DNA from: Kineococcus aurantiacus
GTDB lineage: Bacteria; Actinomycetota; Actinomycetes; Actinomycetales; Kineococcaceae
Assembly (NCBI RefSeq): GCF_013409345.1
Contig: NZ_JACCBB010000001.1
Span: 2,542,001-2,606,000, forward strand
Direction: 5' to 3'
DNA: 64,000 nucleotides
The notes under the pieces: model-generated
Told to the model about the DNA's origin: nothing
Databases searched by the model: none
The model's input: the letters and a program-made list of their open reading frames with translations, nothing else
Made by a program: the position numbers and the translations under genes
Shown: one piece after another, positions 48,137 through 57,222 of the stretch
Numbering within the stretch: the first letter of the stretch is position 1
Layout of the letters: the number at the start of each line of letters is the position of its first letter

Positions 48137-50071
48137 GTGACGAGCGAGGGCTGGCCGGACGACCGGCTCACCTCATCCGACGTCCCGTCCCTGGTCCGTC
48201 ACCACGCCGGGCCCGTGGACGACCCGGACCGCTTCGAGCTGCTCGGCGAGGCCGAGGGCGCCGACGAGGCGTGGCACGTCCTGGACCACCGCGCCGCCGG
48301 CGGTGAGGCGCTGTTCACCCTCGCCGCGCTGCGGCCGGCGGCGGTGGAGGAGCTGGAGGTCGTCGTCCACGGCGGCGACGACGACAGCGGTGACGACGGC
48401 GCTGAGGCCGTCCCGCCGGAGGTGCTGTGGCGCGAACGCGCCGCGGGGCTGGCGAAGGTGCGGCACGCGCGCCTGGCCGGGGTCGTGCAGACGTTCAACG
48501 GCCCGGCCCCCCACCGTCCCGGGCAGGTCGACCCCGACGGCCCGGAGTGGAGCTACGCGGTCCTGGAGCAGGCGGCGGGCCGGTCCGTGGCGGACTGGCT
48601 GCGCGACGACCCCGGTGCCGCCGTCGAGGAGCGCTTCACCGTCCTGGCGACCGCGGCGAGCGTGCTGGCCGAGCTGCACCGCGGCTCCGAGAGCGCCCCG
48701 CCGCTGGTGCACGGCGACATCACCCCGCGGTCGGTGCGGCTGGGCGGGTTCTGGCCCGCCGACGGCGTGCGGCTGGCCGGGGCCAGCCTGGGCGGTCTGC
48801 GGCGCGGGCCGGTGCCGCCGCGGGCCCCGTCGGTCTACACGGCCCCGGAGGTCCGCGCGGGCGCCCTGCCCTCGACCGCCAGCGACGTCTTCGGCTTCGG
48901 CGCCACGGCCGTCCTCGTGCTGACCGGGATGCCTCCCGCGAGCACCCCCGACGGCGACGTCGACCCGGCGCTGGTGCGCCGGCAGCTGGCCGCGGCGGCG
49001 CTGACGGCCCCGCACCCGGGGCTGGCGGACCTGCTGCTGCAGGCCCTGTCGCCGGACCCCGCCCAGCGGCCGGACCGGCTGCCGGCCTGGGTGAACGGGA
49101 TGCGGGCCCTCGTGGAGCCGCGCCCGTCGCTGGACCCGTACGGCGGCGCCGGGACGGTGCCGGACACCGACTTCCTGGCGGCCGCGCCGCCGGCCCGGTC
49201 GCTGCCCAAGCGGCCCGTGGTCGTCGTCGTGGGGGCGCTGCTGCTGGCGACCGCCGGCACGGCGGTGGCCATCGCGGCCGTCCAGCAGGGCCGGCTCAAG
49301 GACGTCCCGAACCCGGTCGCGATCGTGCAGCCGCCCGACGCGACGACGAGCGCCCCCACGACGTCGGCGCCGCGGCCGTCGACGACGGGCGTCCCGGGCA
49401 CCCGGTCCACGCAGGGCACGCAGGAGCAGGGGCAGACCGGTGGCCCGGCGACGGCCCCGGGACGACGCGGCCCGACGGCCGCGGCCCCCACGACGGGCGT
49501 GGCGCCCGGTGTCACGCCGACGACGGTCCCCGCGCCGGGGCCGACGCCGCTCCCCGGCGACCCGGCGGCCGGTGGCGGGCAGGTGCCCGCGCCGCCCGTG
49601 GTGGTCCCGCCGGTGGTCGTCCCGCCCGCCGCGACGACCACCCCGCCACCGCCGCCGCCCGCGGTCCCGTCCCCGCCGGCCACGGGCCCGGTCGTGGTCG
49701 TCCCCGGCAACCCGCGCCCGGGCCCGGGCACGACCCCGCCCACGACCCCGCCCACGACCCCGCCGGTCGTGACGCCGCCGGTCGTGACGACGCCCCCGAC
49801 GACGCCCCCGACGACGCCGCCCGTGGTGACGATCCCGCCCACCACCCCGCCGGTGGTGACGCCGCCGGTCGTGGTCCCGCCCGTGGTGACGCCCCCGGTC
49901 GTGACCACACCGGTCCCGTCGTCCTCGCTCACGTCACCGGTCACCCCGACCACGCTCCCGTCACCGGTCACCCCGACCACGCTCCCGTCGGCGGTCACCC
50001 CGACCACGCTCCCGTCGGCGACGTCCACCCCCACCGACGACCGCGACCCGTTCCGCCCCACCGGCCGCTGA
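48137..50071 (+). CDS. Transmembrane pseudokinase with extracellular Pro/Thr-rich repeats
   Basis: The GTG at 48137 follows GGAGGT by 7 nt, and an in-frame GTG lies at 48128. The 644 residues comprise a kinase-like fold (about 30-330), one membrane helix (VVVVVGALLLATAGTAVAIAA, about 360-382) and an outside tail rich in Pro, Thr and Val. In the kinase part, HGDITPRSV stands at the catalytic loop, but the DFG position reads LAGASLGG and no glycine-rich ATP loop or VAIK lysine is evident. It is therefore probably inactive, like MviN-associated pseudokinases. The PBP gene two genes downstream suggests a cell-wall role. Confidence 0.8.
   Translation: MTSEGWPDDRLTSSDVPSLVRHHAGPVDDPDRFELLGEAEGADEAWHVLDHRAAGGEALFTLAALRPAAVEELEVVVHGGDDDSGDDGAEAVPPEVLWRERAAGLAKVRHARLAGVVQTFNGPAPHRPGQVDPDGPEWSYAVLEQAAGRSVADWLRDDPGAAVEERFTVLATAASVLAELHRGSESAPPLVHGDITPRSVRLGGFWPADGVRLAGASLGGLRRGPVPPRAPSVYTAPEVRAGALPSTASDVFGFGATAVLVLTGMPPASTPDGDVDPALVRRQLAAAALTAPHPGLADLLLQALSPDPAQRPDRLPAWVNGMRALVEPRPSLDPYGGAGTVPDTDFLAAAPPARSLPKRPVVVVVGALLLATAGTAVAIAAVQQGRLKDVPNPVAIVQPPDATTSAPTTSAPRPSTTGVPGTRSTQGTQEQGQTGGPATAPGRRGPTAAAPTTGVAPGVTPTTVPAPGPTPLPGDPAAGGGQVPAPPVVVPPVVVPPAATTTPPPPPPAVPSPPATGPVVVVPGNPRPGPGTTPPTTPPTTPPVVTPPVVTTPPTTPPTTPPVVTIPPTTPPVVTPPVVVPPVVTPPVVTTPVPSSSLTSPVTPTTLPSPVTPTTLPSAVTPTTLPSATSTPTDDRDPFRPTGR
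49736..49920 (+). repeat. Low-complexity TPPTTPP/PVVTPP-coding repeat
   Basis: Short imperfect repeats of ACGACCCCGCCC and related units encode TTPP and VVTPP runs in the extracellular tail of the pseudokinase. Such tails span the wall. Confidence 0.8.
49934..50014 (+). repeat. Three 27-bp tandem repeats
   Basis: Units at 49934-49960, 49961-49987 and 49988-50014 encode SPVTPTTLP-type nonapeptides at the end of the pseudokinase. The first two are identical and the third differs at two bases. Confidence 0.9.
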
Positions 50072-50089
50072 CGGCGGGACGCGCCCGGT

Positions 50090-51412
50090 TCAGGCCGCCG
50101 AGCGCGTCCGGCCGCGGCCCTGCGCCAGCCCGCACACCGCGTACCCCGCGGCCAGCGCGACCGCGACCGGTCCCAGCCGCCCGTCGGCGGGCACGAGCAG
50201 GACGGCGGCCCCGCACGCCAGGCAGTAGCTGACGTTGAACACCAGGTCGTAGGCGGTGAACACGCGGCCGCGGTAGGCGTCCTCGACGCTGCGCTGCACG
50301 ACGGTGTCCACCCCGATCTTCGCGCCCTGCCCGCCCAGGCCCAGCAGCCCCGCCGCGACCGCCAGCAGCGCCGGGGAGGCCGTGAGACCCAGCCCGAGCT
50401 GCCCGGCCGCGGCCACCAGCAGGCACGCCGTGATCCACCGGTGCACCCGGCCGGGCCGCGCCCCCCACGGCGCCAGGACGGCGGCCGCGCCCGAGCCGAC
50501 CGCGACGGCCGCCAGCAGCGTGCCCAGCGCCGCCAGGCCGGCCGACGGGTCGTCCGCCGCCGCCAGCGTCTGCCGGCACAGCACGACCATCGCGACCGTC
50601 GTCAGGCCCGAGGACCAGCGGTGCCAGGCGATGAGCCCCAGCGCGGCGGCCGCCGGCGGCCGCTCGCGCAGGTGGCGCACGCCCGCGACGACGTCCCGGG
50701 CGCTGGCGCGCACCCCGCGCCGGGCCGCCGCCGGTCCGCCCGGCGGCGGCCCCAGCAGCTGCGGCGGGAAGCGCAGGGCGATCAGGCCCGCGGCGGCGTA
50801 CGCGCCCGCCGCGACCGCCAGCGCCGCGACGTCCGCCCCGGCGCCCGTGCCGACGGCCGCCGTCACCCCGACCGCGACCGTCGCCCCGGCCCCCGCGGCC
50901 ACGGTCCCCGCCGTGGGGGTCACCGAGTTCGCCAGGACGAAGCGGTCGGGGGCCACGACGTGCGGCAGCGCCGCCGACAGGCCCGCCAGCAGCGCCCGGT
51001 TCACCGACAGCACCGCCAGCGCCAGCACCCCGACGACGACGTCGGGGGCCCCGGTGCCCAGGGCCAGGGCCCCCAGCAGCGCGATCGCGGCCCGCAGCAG
51101 GTTCCCCCACCCCAGCACCGACCGCCGCGACCGGCGGTCCAGCAGCACCCCCGCCCACGGCCCCACCACCGTGAACGGCAGCAGCAGCACGGCCGCCGCG
51201 AACGCCACGGCCGCCGGGGTCGCCTGCCGCTCGGGGGAGAAGAAGAACAGCGACGCCAGCCCGGCCTGGAACACCCCGTCCGCGGCCTGCCCGGTCAGGC
51301 GCACCGACAGCAGGTGCAGGTAGCGGCGCGTGCGCAGCAGGCCGCCCAGCTCGGGCAGCACCCCCCGCGGCGGCGCCGCCGCCCGGTCCAGTCCCCCCTG
51401 CGACGTCGGCAC
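50090..51412 (-). CDS. MFS transporter
   Basis: From the GTG at 51412 the product has 440 residues and about twelve membrane segments. The first lies in LTGQAADGVFQAGLASLFFF, and the conserved loop is GVLLDRRSRRSVLGWGNLL. The family includes multidrug and siderophore exporters (DHA3-like). It converges on the pseudokinase with 18 bases between stops. It is divergent from the PBP gene, from which it is separated by 159 bp. The substrate is unknown. Confidence 0.85.
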   Translation of the reverse strand: MPTSQGGLDRAAAPPRGVLPELGGLLRTRRYLHLLSVRLTGQAADGVFQAGLASLFFFSPERQATPAAVAFAAAVLLLPFTVVGPWAGVLLDRRSRRSVLGWGNLLRAAIALLGALALGTGAPDVVVGVLALAVLSVNRALLAGLSAALPHVVAPDRFVLANSVTPTAGTVAAGAGATVAVGVTAAVGTGAGADVAALAVAAGAYAAAGLIALRFPPQLLGPPPGGPAAARRGVRASARDVVAGVRHLRERPPAAAALGLIAWHRWSSGLTTVAMVVLCRQTLAAADDPSAGLAALGTLLAAVAVGSGAAAVLAPWGARPGRVHRWITACLLVAAAGQLGLGLTASPALLAVAAGLLGLGGQGAKIGVDTVVQRSVEDAYRGRVFTAYDLVFNVSYCLACGAAVLLVPADGRLGPVAVALAAGYAVCGLAQGRGRTRSAA

Positions 51413-51571
51413 GTCGCCACCGTAGCGAGGGTGTGGAGATCGGGTGCGGACCCCTTTCGGGGGACACGGCCGGCCGGTGGGGCCCGCGGGCCCACGCATA
51501 CTGGGACGGTGGCCGCCGATGGGAGGGCGGCACCCGATCCTTGACCAGCAACGCCGGAGGACCAGACCGCA

Positions 51572-53872
51572 GTGGCTTCGCGACGCCCCGCCCCCGTCCG
51601 TCCCGCTCGCGGTCGACCCGCCCGCCAGCCCGCCCGCCGGCCCGCCCGCCGGTCCCGGCGCCGCGCGGTCCTCGGCTGGGTCCTCGGTCTCCTCCTGAGC
51701 GGCCTGGCCCTGGCGGTGGGCGGGTTCGCCGCCGCCTACGCGCTGGTGGACGTCCCGGACCCCAACGAGCTCGCCGACGCCCAGACCAGCACCGTCTACT
51801 TCAGCGACGGCACCACCCAGCTCGGCACGTTCTCGGCGCGCAACCGGGAGAACGTCGGCCTGGACCAGGTGCCCGACCACGTGCAGAAGGCCGTGCTCGC
51901 CGCCGAGGACCGCGGCTTCTACGAGAACCGGGGCGTGTCCCCGACGGGCATCGCCCGCGCCGTGTGGAGCAACGTCACCGACGGCACGAGCCAGGGCGGG
52001 TCGACCCTGACCCAGCAGTACGTCAAGAACTACTACCTGACCGACCAGCACTCCTACCGGCGCAAGTTCGAGGAGTTCTTCATCGCGCTGAAGATCGACC
52101 AGCAGCAGACGAAGGACGAGACCCTCCAGAACTACCTGAACACCGTCTACTTCGGCCGCAGCGCGTACGGTGTCCAGGCCGCCGCCCGGGCCTACTTCGG
52201 GGTCGACGCCTCCCAGCTGGACGTGTCGCAGGGCGCGCTGCTCGCGGCGCTGCTCAAGGGCCCCAGCAACTACGACCCCCGCAAGGGCCCCGAGCAGACC
52301 GCGGCCGCGACCGCGCGCGTCGGGTACGTCCTGGACGGCATGGTGTCGCAGGGCTGGCTGTCGGCGGCCGACCGCGCGAGGGCGGGGCTGCCGGGGACCG
52401 TCGAGAGCACCCCGAGCAGCAACCAGTGGCGTGGCCCGAACGGGTACCTGCTCAAGACGGTCGAGAACGAGCTGACCGGCACCGTCGGGCTGAGCGAGGA
52501 GGACGTCGAGCGCGGCGGCCTGAAGATCGTCACGACGTTCGACGCGAAGGCGCAGGCCGCGGCCGTGGAGGCCGTCGCGGAGCAGCTGCCGTCGAAGCGG
52601 CCGGAGGGTTTCCACGTCGCGCTGTCGGCGATCGACCCGAAGACCGGCGGGGTCACCGCCATGTACGGCGGGGCGGACTACCTCACGACCCAGTACAACG
52701 ACGCCACCCAGGCGGTGGCCCAGCCGGGGTCGACGTTCAAGCCGTTCGCCCTGGTCGCGGCGCTGGAGCAGGGGATCTCGCTGCGGACGACGTTCGACGG
52801 GTCCAGCCCGCGGACCATCGACGGCTGGCCGGCCCGGAACTTCAGCGACGAGCAGTTCGGCCGCATCGACCTGGTCACCGCCACCGAGCACTCCGTGAAC
52901 ACGGTGTACGGGCAGCTGAACGAGAAGGTCACCCCCGCCAGGACGCGCGACGTGGCCGTCGCCGCCGGGTACCCGCAGGACACCCCCGGCATCTCGGGCG
53001 ACCAGTACATCTCCAACGTGCTCGGGACGTCCTCGCCGCACCCGATCGACGTCACCCAGGCGTACGCGACGTTCGCGGCCCAGGGGCAGCGCACCCAGTG
53101 GCACACGATCGCCACCGTCGACGACTCGACGGGCACCCGGACGTACACGGCCTCCCCGGCGGTCACGACGGCGTTCCCCTCGGACGTGGCGGCCGACGCC
53201 ACCTACGCCCTGGAGCAGGTCGTGAACTCCGGGACCGGCTCGTACGCCAAACGGCTGAACCGGCCCGCCGCCGGCAAGACGGGGACGACGAACGACAACC
53301 TCGCCGCCTGGTTCGCCGGGTTCACCCCCGACCTGGCCGCCAGCGTCTCGCTGTTCCAGACCAGCGCCGACGGCACGACCAACGTCTCCCTCGACCTCGG
53401 TCGCGGGGAGGTCACCGGTGGGTCGTACCCGGTGCGGATCTGGACGGCGTTCATGCGGGCCGCGCTCGACGGGACGGCGAAGACCGACTTCCCGGCCCGC
53501 GCGAACGTCGGCACGAGCAAGGGGTCCTCCTCGTCCTCGTCGTCCGCGACGTCCCGGCCCACGCGGTCCTCGACCCCCACCGCCACCGCCACCGCCACCG
53601 CGACGGACACCGCGACCGCCACCGCGACGGACGAGCCGACGGACGGCGCGACCGACGAGCCCACGAGCGCCCCCACCGCCACCCCCACCGCCACCCCCAC
53701 CCGCTCCTCCGGCGGGTCGTCCCCGTCGAGCAGCGCGTCGAGCAGCTCGGCGGGTGGGGCCGCGGCCGGTGGTGACGGCGGCGACGGCCAGGGTCAGGGC
53801 CAGGCGCAGGAGCAGGTGCAGGAGCAGGCGGCGGGCACCGGGGCGGCGGCGGGCGCCGGCTCCGGCCAGTAG
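51572..53872 (+). CDS. Bifunctional penicillin-binding protein (transglycosylase/transpeptidase)
   Basis: The GTG at 51572 (GGAGGACC upstream) gives 766 residues. An Arg/Pro-rich cytoplasmic tail leads to one membrane anchor (about 32-58). The GT51 domain has the catalytic Glu112 in AAEDRGFYENRGV and STLTQQYVKNYYL. The transpeptidase has Ser387-x-x-Lys in GSTFKPF, Ser441-Val-Asn and Lys569-Thr-Gly in AGKTGTT. The tail is Ser/Thr/Ala and Gln/Gly rich. It polymerises and cross-links peptidoglycan at the cell surface. In actinobacteria PonA-type genes commonly precede rpsF, as here. Confidence 0.95.
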   Translation: MASRRPAPVRPARGRPARQPARRPARRSRRRAVLGWVLGLLLSGLALAVGGFAAAYALVDVPDPNELADAQTSTVYFSDGTTQLGTFSARNRENVGLDQVPDHVQKAVLAAEDRGFYENRGVSPTGIARAVWSNVTDGTSQGGSTLTQQYVKNYYLTDQHSYRRKFEEFFIALKIDQQQTKDETLQNYLNTVYFGRSAYGVQAAARAYFGVDASQLDVSQGALLAALLKGPSNYDPRKGPEQTAAATARVGYVLDGMVSQGWLSAADRARAGLPGTVESTPSSNQWRGPNGYLLKTVENELTGTVGLSEEDVERGGLKIVTTFDAKAQAAAVEAVAEQLPSKRPEGFHVALSAIDPKTGGVTAMYGGADYLTTQYNDATQAVAQPGSTFKPFALVAALEQGISLRTTFDGSSPRTIDGWPARNFSDEQFGRIDLVTATEHSVNTVYGQLNEKVTPARTRDVAVAAGYPQDTPGISGDQYISNVLGTSSPHPIDVTQAYATFAAQGQRTQWHTIATVDDSTGTRTYTASPAVTTAFPSDVAADATYALEQVVNSGTGSYAKRLNRPAAGKTGTTNDNLAAWFAGFTPDLAASVSLFQTSADGTTNVSLDLGRGEVTGGSYPVRIWTAFMRAALDGTAKTDFPARANVGTSKGSSSSSSSATSRPTRSSTPTATATATATDTATATATDEPTDGATDEPTSAPTATPTATPTRSSGGSSPSSSASSSSAGGAAAGGDGGDGQGQGQAQEQVQEQAAGTGAAAGAGSGQ
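53520..53870 (+). repeat. Low-complexity C-terminal tail of the PBP
   Basis: Short repeats of ACCGCCACC and CAGGAGCAGGTG type encode Ser-rich, TATATAT, PTATPTATP and QEQVQEQ runs. No family domain is present in this part, and its length probably varies between strains. Confidence 0.75.
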
Positions 53873-53886
53873 GGGAAGCTGACGGG

Positions 53887-55311
53887 GTGAGCACGCGAAC
53901 CCCGGACACCCCCGACGTCCCCGCGGCGCCGGTCCCCCCGGTGCCGCCCACCGCGGTCGACCCGGTCGCCCGCGCGGGCAGCGAGTTCCTCGGCGGCCCC
54001 GCCGGCCGCCGGCTCGGCGCCGACGGCCCCTGGTGGGCGCGGGCGCTGCCGGTCGCAGTACTGCTGTCCGCGGTCGCGACGGCCGTGGGGGCGGTCAGCA
54101 AGCACCACTGCCGGGCCCAGGGCTGGAACACCCCCGACCAGTTCGTGCACGCCTGCTACTCCGACCTGCCCGTCGTCTACACGTCCTCGGGGCTGGCCGG
54201 GGGTTCGGGGCCCTTCGCCGACGGCGTCACGCTGGACCAGCCGCCGCTGACCGCCGTCCTGGCCTGGCTGGTGGGGCGGCTGGCCCCCCACGAGGTGACG
54301 ACCGCGGCCCAGCGCAGCTACTTCGACCTCGCCGCGGTCCTGCTCACCGTCGCGGCGGTGGCGCTCGCCGTGGCGGTCGGGTCCCTGACGGGGCCCCGGC
54401 GCGGCTGGGACGCGCTGCTCCTGGCGGTCAGCCCCGTCCTGGTGCTCAGCGGCCTGCTCTCCTTCGACCTCGTCGCGGTGGCCCTGGCGACCCTGGGGCT
54501 GGCGTGCTGGGCGCGCCGGCGGCCCGTGGCGGCCGGTGTCCTGCTGGGGCTGGCGGTCTCGGCCCGCACCTACCCCGTCCTGCTGCTGGTCGCGATCGCC
54601 CTGCTGGCCGTCCGCACCGGCCGCCGGCGGGCCGCCGCGCTGACCGGCGGCGCGGCGGTCGCGACGTGGCTGGTGGCGAACCTGCCCGTCGCCCTGGCCC
54701 GGCCGGACGCCTGGAGCGGGTTCCTGACCTCCTTCTTCGACCAGCGCGCCGGGTACGGGTCGCCGTGGGTGCTGCCCCAGCTGCTGCAGCAGGCCGTGCA
54801 GGCCCAGGACACCTCCGGGCTGCCGGGGCCTGCCGTCGTGGTGCTCACCGTCGGCGCGTGGGTCGTGTGGACGCTGCTCGTGACGGTCTTTACGCTGTGG
54901 GCCCCGCGCCGCCCGCGGCTCGTGCAGGTCGCGTTCCTGCTGGTGGCGGGCTTCTGCGTGCTGGGCGCCGCCTTCCCGCCGCAGGCGTCGCTGTGGCTGC
55001 TGCCGCTGGCCGTGCTGGCGGTCCCGCGCTGGCGCGACCACCTGCTGTGGTGGGGCGCCGAGGCCGCCTACTTCGCGGCCGTGTGGCTGTACATCGCGGG
55101 GCAGACGAACACCGACCGGGCCCTGCCGCCGGAGCTGTACGCCCTGCTGCTGCTCGTGCGGCTCGCGGCCGTGGCCTGGCTCGTGGTGTGCGTGGTGCGC
55201 GACGTGCGGCGCCCCGCCGACGACCCGGTCCGCGCCACCGACGGCCTCGACGACCCCTCCGGCGGCGACTTCGACCGGGCCCCGGACGCCCTCGTGGTGC
55301 GCGTCGCCTGA
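53887..55311 (+). CDS. GT87-like polytopic membrane protein
   Basis: The 474-residue protein starts with GTG. After a Pro-rich N-terminus it has about ten membrane segments. An acidic loop near the first extracellular region ([19 protein letters not shown] and [18 protein letters not shown]) is typical of polyprenyl-phosphate-dependent mannosyltransferases (GT87/DUF2029 type). It sits between a PonA-type PBP and rpsF, the same position as the GT87-like Rv0051-type gene of mycobacteria. A cell-envelope glycosyltransferase is the likely role. Confidence 0.85.
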   Translation: MSTRTPDTPDVPAAPVPPVPPTAVDPVARAGSEFLGGPAGRRLGADGPWWARALPVAVLLSAVATAVGAVSKHHCRAQGWNTPDQFVHACYSDLPVVYTSSGLAGGSGPFADGVTLDQPPLTAVLAWLVGRLAPHEVTTAAQRSYFDLAAVLLTVAAVALAVAVGSLTGPRRGWDALLLAVSPVLVLSGLLSFDLVAVALATLGLACWARRRPVAAGVLLGLAVSARTYPVLLLVAIALLAVRTGRRRAAALTGGAAVATWLVANLPVALARPDAWSGFLTSFFDQRAGYGSPWVLPQLLQQAVQAQDTSGLPGPAVVVLTVGAWVVWTLLVTVFTLWAPRRPRLVQVAFLLVAGFCVLGAAFPPQASLWLLPLAVLAVPRWRDHLLWWGAEAAYFAAVWLYIAGQTNTDRALPPELYALLLLVRLAAVAWLVVCVVRDVRRPADDPVRATDGLDDPSGGDFDRAPDALVVRVA

Positions 55312-55410
55312 GGGTGCACAGGCCCGCGCGGGGGCCGGGTCTGTGGACGGCGGGCCCCGCCCGGGCGGCCGGGCGTCCCCGGCGCGGCAGAGTGTGCCCC
55401 GGAGGGCCGG

Positions 55411-55416
55411 TAGACT
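55411..55416 (+). promoter_or_regulatory. Probable -10 element of the rpsF operon
   Basis: TAGACT is a good actinobacterial -10 hexamer. The -35 region about 17 bases upstream is poorly conserved. It would give a leader of roughly 105 bases before rpsF. Confidence 0.5.
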
Positions 55417-55483
55417 CGTCGGGTTCCCCGTCCGTCCGCGGCTCCCCGCGGGTGTGCCGGGGACGCGCACCGAGACCCTCCTG

Positions 55484-55500
55484 CCACGGAGAGACCGTGG
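55484..55500 (+). ncRNA. Leader hairpin before rpsF (candidate S6:S18-binding element)
   Basis: CCACGG, loop AGAGA and CCGTGG make a perfect 6-bp stem 26 bases before rpsF. A larger weak stem (CCCCG/CGGGG) precedes it. In many bacteria the S6:S18 dimer binds a CCG-containing leader hairpin to repress its own operon. Position and the CCG are suggestive, but the consensus was not aligned. Confidence 0.4.
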
Positions 55501-55526
55501 CCGCCTGAGACCGAAGGAGGTGGGGA

Positions 55527-55823
55527 ATGAGCGCGCGTCAGTACGAGCTCATGGTGATCCTCGACGCGGAGCTGGAAGAGCGGACGGTCGCCCCGTCCCT
55601 CGAGCGCTTCCTCAACGTGGTTCGCCAGGGTGGTGGCGAGGTCGGCAAGGTCGACATCTGGGGCCGCCGCCGGCTCTCCTACGACATCAAGAAGAAGTCC
55701 GAGGGCATCTACGCCGTCGTCGAGCTCAACACCGAGCCCGCCGTGGCGCAGGAGCTGGACCGCCAGCTGAACCTCAACGAGAGCGTCCTGCGCACCAAGC
55801 TGCTGCGAGCCGAGGCTGCCTGA
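55527..55823 (+). CDS. rpsF: 30S ribosomal protein S6
   Basis: The ATG follows GGAGGTG, and the product is 98 residues. The sequence ([42 protein letters not shown]) is a standard bS6 ferredoxin-like fold. S6 binds S18 in the platform of the 30S subunit. It is the first gene of the rpsF-ssb-rpsR-rplI operon, and its stop overlaps the ssb start (TGATG). Confidence 0.98.
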   Translation: MSARQYELMVILDAELEERTVAPSLERFLNVVRQGGGEVGKVDIWGRRRLSYDIKKKSEGIYAVVELNTEPAVAQELDRQLNLNESVLRTKLLRAEAA

Positions 55824-56383
55824 TGGCGGGTGAGACCGTCATCACGCTGATCGGGAACCTCACGAACGACCCCGAGCTGCGCTTCACCCCCTCCGGCGCC
55901 GCGGTGGCCAACTTCACGGTCGCCTCGACGCCCCGCACGTTCGACCGCCAGTCGAACGAGTGGAAGGACGGCGAGACGCTGTTCATGCGCTGCGCGATCT
56001 GGCGCGAGGCGGCGGAGAACGTCGCCGAGTCCCTGACGCGCGGCACCCGGGTCGTCGTGACCGGCCGGTTGCAGTCCCGCACCTTCGACACGAAGGAAGG
56101 CGAGAAGCGCACCGTCATCGAGATGCAGGTCGACGAGGTCGGCCCGTCGCTGCGCTACGCGACCGCGAAGGTCAACAAGACCTCCCGCGGTGGCGGCGGG
56201 GGCGGCGGCTTCTCCGGCGGCGGCAACGGCGGCGGCAACGCCGGCGGTGGCGGCGGCTGGGGCGGCGGCTCCGGCGGTGGCGCCCCGCAGCAGCAGGACG
56301 ACCCCTGGGCCACCGGCCCGTCCGCCGGAGGTTCCTCCGGCGGTGGCTGGGGCGGCGCGTCGAACGACGACCCGCCCTTCTAG
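55823..56383 (+). CDS. ssb: Single-stranded DNA-binding protein
   Basis: The 186-residue protein has an N-terminal OB-fold (about 1-115: [43 protein letters not shown]). A Gly-rich linker (about 125-165) follows, and it ends in the acidic partner-binding tip DDPPF, the actinobacterial form of DDIPF. It coats single-stranded DNA during replication and repair. The linker is encoded by GGCGGC-rich sequence. Confidence 0.98.
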   Translation: MAGETVITLIGNLTNDPELRFTPSGAAVANFTVASTPRTFDRQSNEWKDGETLFMRCAIWREAAENVAESLTRGTRVVVTGRLQSRTFDTKEGEKRTVIEMQVDEVGPSLRYATAKVNKTSRGGGGGGGFSGGGNGGGNAGGGGGWGGGSGGGAPQQQDDPWATGPSAGGSSGGGWGGASNDDPPF

Positions 56384-56446
56384 CCGAAACACACCATTCC
56401 ATCCCAGGTCTCGACGCCTGGGCTCTCACGAGAGGGGAGCACCACG

Positions 56447-56683
56447 ATGGCCAAGGTGCCCGTGCGCAAGCCCAAGAAGAAGCAGAACCCGCTGAAGGCC
56501 GCCAAGATCGAGGCGGTCGACTACAAGGACACCGCGCTGCTGCGCAAGTTCATCTCCGACCGCGGCAAGATCCGCGCGCGTCGGGTGACGGGCGTGTCCG
56601 TCCAGGAGCAGCGTCAGATCGCCAAGGCGATCAAGAACGCTCGCGAGATGGCGCTGCTGCCCTACAGCAGCTCCGCGCGCTGA
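56447..56683 (+). CDS. rpsR: 30S ribosomal protein S18
   Basis: The 78-residue protein has a basic N-terminus ([16 protein letters not shown]), then the bS18 core [46 protein letters not shown]. It has no Zn-ribbon Cys residues, so it is a zinc-independent (C-minus) type. It partners with S6 in the 30S platform. Confidence 0.97.
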   Translation: MAKVPVRKPKKKQNPLKAAKIEAVDYKDTALLRKFISDRGKIRARRVTGVSVQEQRQIAKAIKNAREMALLPYSSSAR

Positions 56684-56697
56684 GAAGGGGACCCGAG

Positions 56698-57150
56698 ATG
56701 AAGCTCATCCTCACCCACGAGGTCACCGGCCTCGGCGCCCCCGGCGACGTCGTCGAGGTCAAGGACGGCTACGGCCGCAACTTCCTGCTCCCGCGCAACC
56801 TGGCCACCCCGTGGTCCAAGGGCGGCGAGAAGCAGATCGAGACGATCCGCAAGGCCCGCAAGGCCCGCGAGATCGCCAACCTCGACGACGCCAAGGCCGT
56901 CAAGCAGTCGCTCGAAGCCCGCACGGTGGCCTTCGCCGCCCGCGCCGGCCAGGGCGGCCGCCTCTTCGGTGCCGTCACGCCGTCCGACATCGCCCAGGCC
57001 GTCGTGGCCGCCGGCGGTCCCTCGGTCGACAAGCGCAAGGTCGAGATCCCGCAGCCGATCAAGACGACCGGCACGCACAAGGCGCTCGTCCGCCTGCACG
57101 CCGACGTGTCCGCGACCGTGACGATCGACGTCGTCGCGACCACCGCCTGA
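56698..57150 (+). CDS. rplI: 50S ribosomal protein L9
   Basis: The 150-residue protein has the bL9 N-terminal domain ([34 protein letters not shown]), a long connecting helix (about 45-75) and the C-terminal RNA-binding domain ([14 protein letters not shown]). It is the last gene of the operon and is followed by a strong terminator. The replicative helicase dnaB, which follows rplI in many actinobacteria, is not next here. Confidence 0.98.
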   Translation: MKLILTHEVTGLGAPGDVVEVKDGYGRNFLLPRNLATPWSKGGEKQIETIRKARKAREIANLDDAKAVKQSLEARTVAFAARAGQGGRLFGAVTPSDIAQAVVAAGGPSVDKRKVEIPQPIKTTGTHKALVRLHADVSATVTIDVVATTA

Positions 57151-57166
57151 GGCAGGTCCCGCACGA

Positions 57167-57208
57167 CCGGAGGCCGGTCGCTCCCCCCGGGGAGCGGCCG
57201 GCCTCCGG
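57167..57208. terminator. Terminator after rplI
   Basis: A 20-bp stem (57167-57186 with 57189-57208) with a single G-T wobble and a 2-base loop lies just after the rplI stop. It also faces the convergent SDR gene. Confidence 0.85.
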
Positions 57209-57222
57209 CGTTCCGGGGCACC

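Noticed and set aside
49736-50014. CRISPR-like repeat array
   Set aside because: The repeats are contiguous, in frame and encode Pro/Thr tails. There are no unique spacers.
43598-50071. Open frame of more than 2000 codons on the plus strand
   Set aside because: Only its last part (from 48137) has coding character. The rest is antisense to the diguanylate cyclase or out of frame with the molybdoenzyme. High GC removes stop codons.
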